In this document: one piece after another, positions 6,985-12,655 of the stretch
Position numbering within the stretch: position 1 is the stretch's first letter
Layout of the letters: each line of letters opens with the position of its first letter
Assembly (NCBI GenBank): GCA_028292305.1
Contig: JAQGMQ010000304.1
Span: forward strand, 1 to 12,872
Direction of reading: 5' to 3'
From: Rhodoferax sp.
Lineage (GTDB): Bacteria > Pseudomonadota > Gammaproteobacteria > Burkholderiales > Burkholderiaceae_C
Length of the DNA: 12,872 nt
Translations under genes and position numbers: made by a program
The notes under the pieces: model-generated
Told to the model about the DNA's origin: nothing
Seen by the model: the letters and a program-made list of their open reading frames with translations, nothing else
Databases searched by the model: none

Positions 6985-8700
6985 ATGATCCGCATTTCAG
7001 AACTCAAACTCCCGCTCGACCACGCCGTCGAGGCCTTGCCCGAACTCGCTGCCCAGACCATCGGTGTGGCGCCGGCGCAGTTCCAGAGCTTCCATCTTTT
7101 CAAGCGCAGCTTCGACGCGCGCAAGGCCGAACTGCTGCAGGTCCACATCGTCGACGTGGCGCTGGACGCATCGCTCGAAGCCGAGCTGCTGGCGCGGCAT
7201 GCGGGCAACCCGCACATCCGGCCCGCACCGGACATGGCGTACTGCGCACCCACGGCCGCGCCGGCGCGCTTGCCGCTGCGCCCGGTGGTGGTCGGCTTCG
7301 GCCCCTGCGGCATGTTCGCGGCGCTGATGCTGGCCAAGATGGGTTTCAAGCCGATCGTGATCGAACGTGGCAAGAAGGTGCGCGAACGTACCAAGGACAC
7401 CTGGGGCCTGTGGCGCAAGAGCGAGCTGCATGCCGAGTCGAACGTGCAGTTCGGCGAGGGCGGCGCGGGCACGTTTTCAGACGGCAAGCTGTACAGCCAG
7501 ATCAAGGACCCGCGCTTCCTGGGCCGCACGGTGATGACCGAATTCGTGAAGGCCGGCGCACCCGAGGACATTCTGGTGGCGGCGCATCCGCACATCGGCA
7601 CCTTCAAGCTGGTGAAGGTGGTGGAACACATGCGCGAGCAGATCATCGCGCTGGGCGGCGAGATCCGATTTCAACAGCGGGTGACCGACCTGGCCATCGA
7701 AGACGGCCAGCTGCAAGGCGCCACCGTGCTGGACCAGGCCACGGGCCAGTCGTACGACCTGGCGGTGGACCACCTGGTGCTGGCGCTGGGCCACAGCGCG
7801 CGCGACACCTTCGCCATGCTGCACACGCGCGGCGTGTACCTGGAAGCCAAGCCGTTTTCGATCGGCTTTCGCATCGAACACCCGCAGGGCCTGATCGACC
7901 GGGCGCGCTGGGGCCGGCATGCGGGCCACCCGCTCCTGAGCGCGGCCGACTACAAGCTGGTGCACCACGCCGCCAACGACCGCTCCGTCTACAGCTTCTG
8001 CATGTGCCCAGGCGGCACCGTGGTGGCCGCCACCAGCGAGCCGGGCCGCGTGGTCACCAACGGCATGAGCCAGTATTCGCGCAACGAACGCAACGCCAAT
8101 GCCGGCATCGTGGTGGGCATCACGCCGGACGACTATCCGCAGGACGCGGCTGCGCTGCGCGCCGCGATGGGCGACGACGTGACGACGGCCGTACCGCCCG
8201 GTCAAACCAGCCACCCATTGGCCGGCATCGTGCTGCAGCGCCAGCTTGAATCCGCGGCCTATGTGCTGGGCGGCGGCACCTACGAGGCGCCGGGCCAGCT
8301 GGTCGGCGACTTCATTGCCGGCCGCGCGTCGACCGCCTTGGGCAGCGTCGAGCCTTCATACAAACCTGGCGTGCGCCTGGGTGATCTGTCGACCGCGCTG
8401 CCGGCCTATGCGATCACGGCCATCCGCGAAGCGCTGCCGGTGTTCGGCCGCAAGATCAAGGGTTTCGACCTGCATGACGCGGTGCTCACGGGCGTGGAGA
8501 CCCGCACCTCGTCGCCGCTGAAGATCAGCCGCGGCGACGACTTCCAGAGCCTGAACGTGCGCGGCCTGTACCCCGCCGGCGAAGGCGCCAGTTATGCCGG
8601 CGGCATCTTGTCAGCGGGTGTTGACGGCATTCGGGTGGCCGAGGCCGTGGCGCTGAGCGTGGTGGCGGGCCAAGCCGCCACACGGCTCAGGCCGAGGTGA
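6985..8700 (+). CDS. FAD-dependent dehydrogenase of the COG2509 type
   Basis: A 571-residue probable cytoplasmic flavoprotein. After an N-terminal region of about 95 residues, a Rossmann FAD-binding motif reads VVVGFGPCGM (residues 101-110; glycines 104, 106 and 109) and ends its second strand in IVIERG. Further family-typical stretches are NVQFGEGGAGTFSDGKL, the central YSFCMCPGG, and the C-terminal RTSSPLKI and LYPAGEGASYAGGILSAG, which closes the FAD site. Length and order match the uncharacterised but widely conserved dehydrogenases of COG2509. The substrate is unknown for the family as far as I know. GAGG four bases before the ATG supports the start. It stands alone between the kinase gene and the relic region, probably with its own promoter. 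Confidence 0.9.
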   Translation: MIRISELKLPLDHAVEALPELAAQTIGVAPAQFQSFHLFKRSFDARKAELLQVHIVDVALDASLEAELLARHAGNPHIRPAPDMAYCAPTAAPARLPLRPVVVGFGPCGMFAALMLAKMGFKPIVIERGKKVRERTKDTWGLWRKSELHAESNVQFGEGGAGTFSDGKLYSQIKDPRFLGRTVMTEFVKAGAPEDILVAAHPHIGTFKLVKVVEHMREQIIALGGEIRFQQRVTDLAIEDGQLQGATVLDQATGQSYDLAVDHLVLALGHSARDTFAMLHTRGVYLEAKPFSIGFRIEHPQGLIDRARWGRHAGHPLLSAADYKLVHHAANDRSVYSFCMCPGGTVVAATSEPGRVVTNGMSQYSRNERNANAGIVVGITPDDYPQDAAALRAAMGDDVTTAVPPGQTSHPLAGIVLQRQLESAAYVLGGGTYEAPGQLVGDFIAGRASTALGSVEPSYKPGVRLGDLSTALPAYAITAIREALPVFGRKIKGFDLHDAVLTGVETRTSSPLKISRGDDFQSLNVRGLYPAGEGASYAGGILSAGVDGIRVAEAVALSVVAGQAATRLRPR

Positions 8701-8723
8701 CACGGCTCGAGCGGTAACGCTTG

Positions 8724-8862
8724 CGAACTTCGGTACCACCGCGTGGGTCAGGCGGATCAGCGCCAGCACGTTGAGCTGGAGCATGGCGTCGATCGCGTCC
8801 GGGTCGGCCTGCAGCGCGTGGGCGGTGGCGCCAAGTCCGTCGTTGTAGACCAACATTCTGAT
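8724..8862 (-). pseudogene. Internal fragment of a short-chain dehydrogenase gene
   Basis: Reading leftward, the frame encodes IRMLVYNDGLGATAH, then LQADPDAIDAMLQLNVLALIRLTHAVVPKF. This matches the middle of classical short-chain dehydrogenases: LV(N)N(A)G after strand four, then the helix with the NVLAL.RLT pattern, which carries a conserved Asn. The NNAG motif is altered to YNDG. Similarity stops abruptly on both sides: there is no N-terminal TGxxxGxG nucleotide site to the right, and no Ser-Tyr-Lys catalytic region to the left, where it meets the dehydrogenase stop codon. It is therefore a non-functional remnant of some 45 codons. Confidence 0.7.
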
Positions 8863-8889
8863 GCAAGCTGGTCGTCTACCACCGCCGCG

Positions 8890-8994
8890 CGGGCGGGCAG
8901 TCGCGCGTTTCACCGCGCCTTCGGCCAGCCGCCGCAAAGCGTGAAGCGGCCGGCGCACCAGGCGGCTGCGGTCGACGCGGCGCCGGTGGCCTGA
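8890..8994 (+). pseudogene. Possible C-terminal remnant of an AraC-type regulator gene
   Basis: The plus strand encodes SRAFHRAFGQPPQSVKRP, followed by an alanine-rich tail and a TGA at 8992-8994. The pattern F-x-R-A-F-G-x-P-P is that of the last helix of AraC/XylS HTH domains (compare the usual FSRAFRRxFGxPP). Nothing upstream resembles the rest of such a protein; the DNA immediately to the left belongs to the dehydrogenase remnant on the other strand. If correct, this is the tail of a lost regulator gene. The match is short, so the call is tentative. Confidence 0.45.
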
Positions 8995-9027
8995 AGCTTG
9001 CTTGAAGCTGCGGCGCACACCTGTGCC

Positions 9028-9037
9028 TGTATAGACA
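9028..9037. promoter_or_regulatory. Operator-like motif TGTATAGACA, distal copy
   Basis: The 10-mer sits in CTGTATAGACAG, an imperfect palindrome with arms CTGT and ACAG around four bases. TGT-N4-ACA palindromes of this kind are typical of GntR-family operators, including those of HutC-like repressors. It lies about 230 bases before the binding-protein start codon and 115 bases from the second copy. Confidence 0.5.
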
Positions 9038-9142
9038 GAGGCCCTCCCTGCCGCCAGGCCATGCACCACAGTGTGGCCCGGCAACCCACTCTGGTGCCTT
9101 CACGGCTTCCGAAACGGGTCAAAACGGCGTCGAGGGTTATCT

Positions 9143-9152
9143 TGTATAGACA
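9143..9152. promoter_or_regulatory. Operator-like motif TGTATAGACA, proximal copy
   Basis: This exact second copy of the 10-mer sits in CTTGTATAGACATG, 112 bases before the binding-protein start codon. It includes TATAGA, which could serve as a -10 box, so a bound repressor would block the promoter. The 115-bp distance between copies is close to eleven helical turns, which would place both on the same face of the DNA. Confidence 0.55.
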
Positions 9153-9264
9153 TGCATGCCGTGGGCGTGAAAAATCGCCGCCAGCGTGGCCGTTGACCTC
9201 AGGGTGCGGCGTTCTGGCGCCACCGATTCGGGTTCATCTTTTCAGAACACACAGGAGTTTGGTC

Positions 9265-10239
9265 ATGGGTCATACCGTCAACAAAATCACCGCACTCGTG
9301 GCCACGGCTGCGCTGGGCGCGGGCCTCGCGGCCGTGTCGACCGGCGCACAGGCGCAGGACACGAAGATCGTGCTTGGCATGTCGGGCTGGACCGGCTTCG
9401 CGCCGCTGTCGCTGGCCGACAAGGCCGGCATCTTCAAGAAGAACGGGCTCGACGTCGAGATCAAGTTCATCCCGCAAAAAGACCGCCACCTGGCACTGGC
9501 CGCCGGCGCCATCCAGTGCGCGGCCACCACGGTGGAAACCCACGTGGCCTGGAACGCCAACGGCGTGCCCATCGTGCAGATCTTCCAGATGGACAAGTCC
9601 TACGGTGCCGACGGCATCGTGGTGCGCGCCGACATCAAGTCGTTCGCCGACCTGAAGGGCAAGACCATCGGCGTCGACGCGCCCGGCACCTCGCCCTATT
9701 TCGGCCTGGCCTGGATGCTCAACAAGAACGGCATGACGCTGAAGGACGTGAAGCTCACCACGCTCGCGCCGCAGGCCGCCGCGCAGGCCTTCGTGGCCGG
9801 CCAGAACGATGCCGCCATGACCTACGAGCCGTATTTGTCAACGGTGCGTGACAACCCGGCCTCGGGCAAGATCATGGCCACCACCATCGACTACCCGATG
9901 GTGATGGACACCGTGGGCTGCGCACCCACCTGGCTCAAGACCAATGCCAAGGCGGCCAAGGCGCTGACCGAGTCGTACTTCCAGGCGCTGGAGATGATCA
10001 AGGCCGACCCGGCCAAGTCGAACGAACTCATGGGCTCGGCGGTGAAGCAGACCGGTGAACAGTTCGCCAAGTCGGCCGCCTACCTGCGCTGGCAGGACAA
10101 GGCCGCCAACCAGAAGTTCTTTGCCGGCGAGATCACCGCGTTCATGAAGGAATCGGAAAAGATCCTGCTCGAAGCCGGCGTGATCCGCAAGGCGCCCGAC
10201 GACCTTGCCGCCACGTTCGACGCATCGTTCATCAAGTAG
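9265..10239 (+). CDS. Periplasmic substrate-binding protein of a nitrate/sulfonate/taurine-type ABC importer
   Basis: A 324-residue binding protein. The first 30 or so residues are a Sec signal peptide: basic VNK, an alanine-rich core, and a likely cut after AQA before QDTKIVLG. The mature part starts with the family pattern GWTGFAPLSLADKAGIFKKNGLDVEIKF, and later has IKSFADLKGKTIGVDAPGTS and AAAQAFVAGQNDAAMTYEP, as in SsuA/TauA/NMT1-like proteins. AGGAG seven bases before ATG 9265 fixes the start. It is the first gene of a three-gene operon with the permease and ATPase. This fold binds many ligands (sulfonates, nitrate, thiamine precursors, amino-acid-like compounds), so the substrate is open. 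The nearby hutD gene and the HutC-like upstream motif suggest histidine or urocanate by inference only. Confidence 0.92.
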   Translation: MGHTVNKITALVATAALGAGLAAVSTGAQAQDTKIVLGMSGWTGFAPLSLADKAGIFKKNGLDVEIKFIPQKDRHLALAAGAIQCAATTVETHVAWNANGVPIVQIFQMDKSYGADGIVVRADIKSFADLKGKTIGVDAPGTSPYFGLAWMLNKNGMTLKDVKLTTLAPQAAAQAFVAGQNDAAMTYEPYLSTVRDNPASGKIMATTIDYPMVMDTVGCAPTWLKTNAKAAKALTESYFQALEMIKADPAKSNELMGSAVKQTGEQFAKSAAYLRWQDKAANQKFFAGEITAFMKESEKILLEAGVIRKAPDDLAATFDASFIK

Positions 10240-10257
10240 TCGAGCGATCAAGTCAAC

Positions 10258-11109
10258 ATGCAGCCTTCGGCCATGGATTCCGTTCAAGCCCCGCCCCACC
10301 TGGCCGAGGCACAGCCGCGCACCCAGAGCCGCCGCTTCGCGCCCTTGCAACCGGTGAGCGGCAACGCGCGCTGGCTGCTGGGCGTGGCGTTCTTCGTGGT
10401 GTTCGTGCTGGTGTGGGCCGGGTTCACGCTCGGCGGTTTCGTGTCGCCCACCTTCCTGGCGAGCCCGCTGACCATGGCCCGCGAAGGCTGGCTGCTGTTC
10501 ACCGAATACAACTTCATCCACGACATCGGCATGACGGTGTGGCGCGTGTTCGGCGGCTTCATCCTGGCCAGTGTGCTGGCCGTGCCGCTGGGCATCGCGA
10601 TGGGCGCATACAAGGGGGTCGAGGCCTTCTTCGAACCCTTCGTTTCGTTCTGCCGCTACCTGCCGGCTTCGGCCTTCATTCCGCTGCTGATCCTGTGGGC
10701 CGGCATCGGCGAGATGCAGAAGATCCTGGTGATCTTCATCGGCTCGTTCTTCCAGGTGGTGCTGATGGTGGCGGTGACCGTGGGCGGCGCGCGGCGCGAC
10801 CTGGTGGAAGCCGCCTACACCCTGGGCGCGAGCGACCGGGGCATCATCCGCCGCGTGTTGATTCCGGGTGCGGCGCCGGGCATTGCCGAGACGCTGCGGC
10901 TGGTGCTGGGCTGGGCCTGGACCTATGTGATCGTGGCCGAGTTGATCGGCTCTTCGAGCGGCATCGGGCACATGATCACCGACAGCCAGGCGCTGTTGAA
11001 CACGGGGCAGATCATCTTCGGGATCATCGTCATCGGGGTGATCGGTCTAGTCTCGGATTTTGTGTTCAAGGCGGTGAATCGGCGGTTGTTCGCGTGGAGT
11101 TCGCTGTGA
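10258..11109 (+). CDS. ABC importer permease, nitrate/sulfonate/taurine type
   Basis: A 283-residue inner-membrane protein with a polar N-terminal tail of about 38 residues and about six hydrophobic spans. The conserved EAA loop that contacts the ATPase is at about residues 184-203: EAAYTLGASDRGIIRRVLIP. YLPASAFIPLLILWAGIGE and WTYVIVAELIGSSSGIGHMI are typical of SsuC/TauC-like permeases. It begins 18 bases after the binding-protein stop and is clearly in the same operon. ATG 10258 is chosen, although ATG 10273 is possible; neither has a strong ribosome binding site, so translation may be coupled to the upstream gene. A probable homodimer would form the channel with the downstream ATPase. Confidence 0.93.
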   Translation: MQPSAMDSVQAPPHLAEAQPRTQSRRFAPLQPVSGNARWLLGVAFFVVFVLVWAGFTLGGFVSPTFLASPLTMAREGWLLFTEYNFIHDIGMTVWRVFGGFILASVLAVPLGIAMGAYKGVEAFFEPFVSFCRYLPASAFIPLLILWAGIGEMQKILVIFIGSFFQVVLMVAVTVGGARRDLVEAAYTLGASDRGIIRRVLIPGAAPGIAETLRLVLGWAWTYVIVAELIGSSSGIGHMITDSQALLNTGQIIFGIIVIGVIGLVSDFVFKAVNRRLFAWSSL

Positions 11110-11129
11110 TGGCGGGCACCGCTTTGGAC

Positions 11130-11160
11130 TTGCTCCTTCCCCTGCCGGGGGAGGGAGCAA
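11130..11160. repeat. Strong intra-operon hairpin, REP-like
   Basis: TTGCTCC then TTCCCC pairs with GGGGA, G and GGAGCAA to give a stem of 13 base pairs with one G-T wobble and a five-base loop. It lies in the 91-base gap between the permease stop and the ATPase start. No T-tract follows. G/C-rich palindromes of this general look (CTCCC...GGGAG) recur between genes in Comamonadaceae as I recall, so it may be a copy of a dispersed REP-like element. In place it could stabilise the upstream mRNA end or partly terminate transcription, lowering ATPase relative to permease. Confidence 0.75.
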
Positions 11161-11200
11161 ACAGCCTCGCCGTTGCTGGCAGGCACGATCGGAGCATGCA

Positions 11201-11980
11201 ATGAGCCAGTTAGCCATTCAAGGCGTGTCCCGCGTTTTCGAAACGGCCAAGGGGCAGAAGACGCAGGCGCTGTTGCCGATCGACTTCAACGTCAACGACA
11301 ACGATTTCGTGACCATCCTCGGGCCTTCGGGCTGTGGCAAGTCGACCTTGCTGCGCATCGTGGCGGGGCTGGAGAGCACCAGCACCGGCCGGGTGTTGCT
11401 GGACGGCAAGCCGGTCGACGGGCCGGGTGCGGACCGCGGCATGGTGTTCCAGAGCTACACGCTGTTCCCCTGGCTGACCATCGCGCAGAACATCCGCTTC
11501 GGCCTGCGCGAGCGTGGCATGGCGGAGGCCGAGCAGAAGGAGCGCAGCGACTACTTCATGGCCAAGGTCGGCCTGCGCGGCTTTGAAAATCACTTTCCGA
11601 AGCAGCTCTCGGGCGGCATGCAGCAGCGCACCGCCATCGCCCGCGCCCTGGCCAACGACCCCAAGATTCTGCTGCTCGACGAACCCTTCGGCGCGCTCGA
11701 CAACCAGACCCGCGTGCTGATGCAGGAGCTGCTGCTCGGCATCTGGGAATCCGCCCGCAAGACGGTGCTGTTCGTCACCCACGACATTGACGAGGCGATC
11801 TTCATGGCCAACCGTGTGGCGGTGTTCAGCGCGCGGCCCGGCCGCATCAAGACCGAACTGGCCGTGAACTTCCCGCACCCGCGGCACTACACCATCAAGA
11901 CCTCACCCGAGTTCATGGCGCTGAAAGCGCAACTCACCGAAGAGATCCGCGCCGAGGCGATGGCGGGCGAGCCGCATTGA
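11201..11980 (+). CDS. ABC importer ATP-binding protein, nitrate/sulfonate/taurine type
   Basis: A 259-residue ATPase with all nucleotide-binding motifs intact: Walker A GPSGCGKST (41-49), Q-loop Gln84 in FQSYTLFPWLT, signature LSGGMQQRTAIARAL (136-150), Walker B ILLLDEP (156-162) with catalytic Glu161, and the switch His194 in FVTHDIDEA. It powers uptake through the permease encoded just upstream. GGAG at 11191-11194, six bases before ATG 11201, supports the start. It is separated from the permease gene by a 91-base gap with a strong hairpin. Its stop lies two bases from the stop of the convergent hicB gene, with no terminator between them, so importer transcripts should run antisense into hicB unless terminated inside it. 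Confidence 0.95.
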   Translation: MSQLAIQGVSRVFETAKGQKTQALLPIDFNVNDNDFVTILGPSGCGKSTLLRIVAGLESTSTGRVLLDGKPVDGPGADRGMVFQSYTLFPWLTIAQNIRFGLRERGMAEAEQKERSDYFMAKVGLRGFENHFPKQLSGGMQQRTAIARALANDPKILLLDEPFGALDNQTRVLMQELLLGIWESARKTVLFVTHDIDEAIFMANRVAVFSARPGRIKTELAVNFPHPRHYTIKTSPEFMALKAQLTEEIRAEAMAGEPH

Positions 11981-11982
11981 GG

Positions 11983-12396
11983 TCAGGCCGAATCGGCGTG
12001 ACGGGCAATGGCTTCGAGCGCCGCGCGAGCCAGGAAACCGGAGCGGGTTTCGTGCAGGCGTCGCGCCGCTTCGTCCACACGGCGCAGCACGCGCGCGGGC
12101 AGCGTGATGTTGATGCGCTCCGCCTTGTCTGACAGCACGGCAGGGTCGACCTCCGCCAGCGCCCAGATCCAGCCTTCGTACTCGTGGCTCGCACGAAGCA
12201 CTTCGATTGCGCTGGGCATCGGCACGTCGCCGCCGTCGTCCAGCACGATGCCTATCCACGCGGCAATGGCTTGCGACGTGTTGTTGATGGCCTCCTCCAA
12301 GGTGTCGCCCGCGGAAAAGCAGCCAGGCAAGTCGGGCACGGCGACGCCCCAGGCGGTGGCATCGCTGCCGGGTTCAATGGCAATGGGATATCTAAT
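11983..12396 (-). CDS. hicB: HicB-type antitoxin, apparently starting at an ATT codon
   Basis: A 137-residue antitoxin that binds HicA and autoregulates the operon. The N-terminal partial RNase-H-like fold begins (I)RYPIAIEPGSD and contains the hallmark VPDLPGCFSAGDTLEEAI. The C-terminal ribbon-helix-helix DNA-binding domain (about 93-135) reads ERINITLPARVLRRVDEAA, then SGFLARAALEA. No ATG, GTG or TTG precedes the conserved first strand in this frame. The codon where HicB proteins normally have their initiator Met is ATT at 12396-12394, and GAGG lies five bases before it, overlapping the hicA stop. The first canonical start, GTG at 12339, would remove the first strand. So either ATT is the real start or the start codon has mutated. 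The gene lies seven bases after hicA and converges on the ABC ATPase gene. Confidence 0.9.
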   Translation of the reverse strand: MRYPIAIEPGSDATAWGVAVPDLPGCFSAGDTLEEAINNTSQAIAAWIGIVLDDGGDVPMPSAIEVLRASHEYEGWIWALAEVDPAVLSDKAERINITLPARVLRRVDEAARRLHETRSGFLARAALEAIARHADSA

Positions 12397-12400
12397 GGCG

Positions 12401-12406
12401 ACCTCA
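12401..12406 (-). promoter_or_regulatory. Ribosome binding site of hicB, overlapping the hicA stop
   Basis: On the minus strand TGAGGT contains both the hicA TGA stop and a GAGG Shine-Dalgarno core, with five bases (TCGCC) before the ATT codon. The arrangement favours translational coupling of antitoxin to toxin and is the main support for initiation at ATT. Confidence 0.6.
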
Positions 12407-12589
12407 ATGTTCGAGCCCGGCCTGCTTCAAGAGCTTATGCACCAGGCCCGTTCCCAGATCCTTTTTCGGGTGCGGCACGCAGAGGTGGCCCGCCTTCGAC
12501 GGATGAGTGAAAACATGGTGCGACCCTTTCGTACTTCTCAAGACCCAACCGTTGCGTTGAAGCCGCCCGATCAGGTCGGCGCTCTTCAT
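12404..12589 (-). CDS. hicA: HicA-type mRNA interferase toxin
   Basis: A 61-residue small basic toxin, of usual family length, from ATG 12589-12587 to TGA 12406-12404. It starts MKSADLIGRLQRNGWVLRS and has the family core KGSHHVFTHP, whose first histidine corresponds to the catalytic residue of HicA, then the ending KDLGTGLVHKLLKQAG. HicA folds like a double-stranded-RNA-binding domain and cleaves mRNA when not held by HicB. Toxin-first order with hicB seven bases downstream is the standard hicAB layout. A perfect palindrome overlaps the start. There is no Shine-Dalgarno sequence before the ATG; a -10-like TATAGT seven bases upstream suggests a leaderless transcript. A GTG further up (12610) could start a slightly longer protein but does not fit the family. 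Confidence 0.9.
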   Translation of the reverse strand: MKSADLIGRLQRNGWVLRSTKGSHHVFTHPSKAGHLCVPHPKKDLGTGLVHKLLKQAGLEH

Positions 12590-12609
12590 GGTGTGTACTA
12601 TACACACCA
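12589..12609. promoter_or_regulatory. Palindromic operator over the hicA promoter and start
   Basis: Perfect 9-bp arms TGGTGTGTA and TACACACCA flank the central CTA. On the minus strand the centre contains TATAGT, a good -10 box, and the element ends on the hicA start codon. HicB has a ribbon-helix-helix domain that in this family binds such palindromes to repress its own operon, so this is most likely the HicAB operator. A clear -35 hexamer is not visible. Confidence 0.75.
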
Positions 12610-12613
12610 CACG

Positions 12614-12630
12614 TTCAGCGCTGGGCTGAA
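12614..12630. promoter_or_regulatory. Second inverted repeat between hicA and hutD
   Basis: TTCAGC and GCTGAA are separated by the five bases GCTGG. It lies between the hicA palindrome and the hutD gene and would fall near the -35 region of hicA and of a possible hutD promoter. It may be an operator for either divergent gene, or chance. Confidence 0.35.
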
Positions 12631-12640
12631 AACCCTTCTT

Positions 12641-12646
12641 TAGATT
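12641..12646 (+). promoter_or_regulatory. Possible -10 box for hutD
   Basis: TAGATT in an A/T-rich patch lies ten bases before the hutD ATG. No Shine-Dalgarno sequence is visible before that ATG, so transcription from here would give an almost leaderless mRNA. The -35 region is poor. Confidence 0.3.
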
Positions 12647-12655
12647 ACGCCCGTC

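Larger units (their letters stand above)
8995..9264. other. Upstream control region of the ABC importer operon
   Basis: These 270 bases contain no recognisable gene. They hold two copies of TGTATAGACA (9028-9037 and 9143-9152). A 6-bp inverted repeat, GTTCTG at 9211-9216 and CAGAAC at 9243-9248, lies just before the binding-protein ribosome binding site AGGAG at 9253-9257. A TTGACC at 9193-9198 lacks a matching -10 box. I saw no riboswitch core that I could recognise. Confidence 0.55.

Noticed and set aside
8995..9264. A guanidine or other riboswitch before the importer operon
   Set aside because: Taurine-type importers can be controlled by guanidine riboswitches, but I could not find the conserved core motifs or a stable multi-helix fold here.
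12008..12643. Plus-strand open frame across the hicAB region
   Set aside because: Ser/Ala/Arg-rich and antisense to two clearly recognisable genes; no family match seen.
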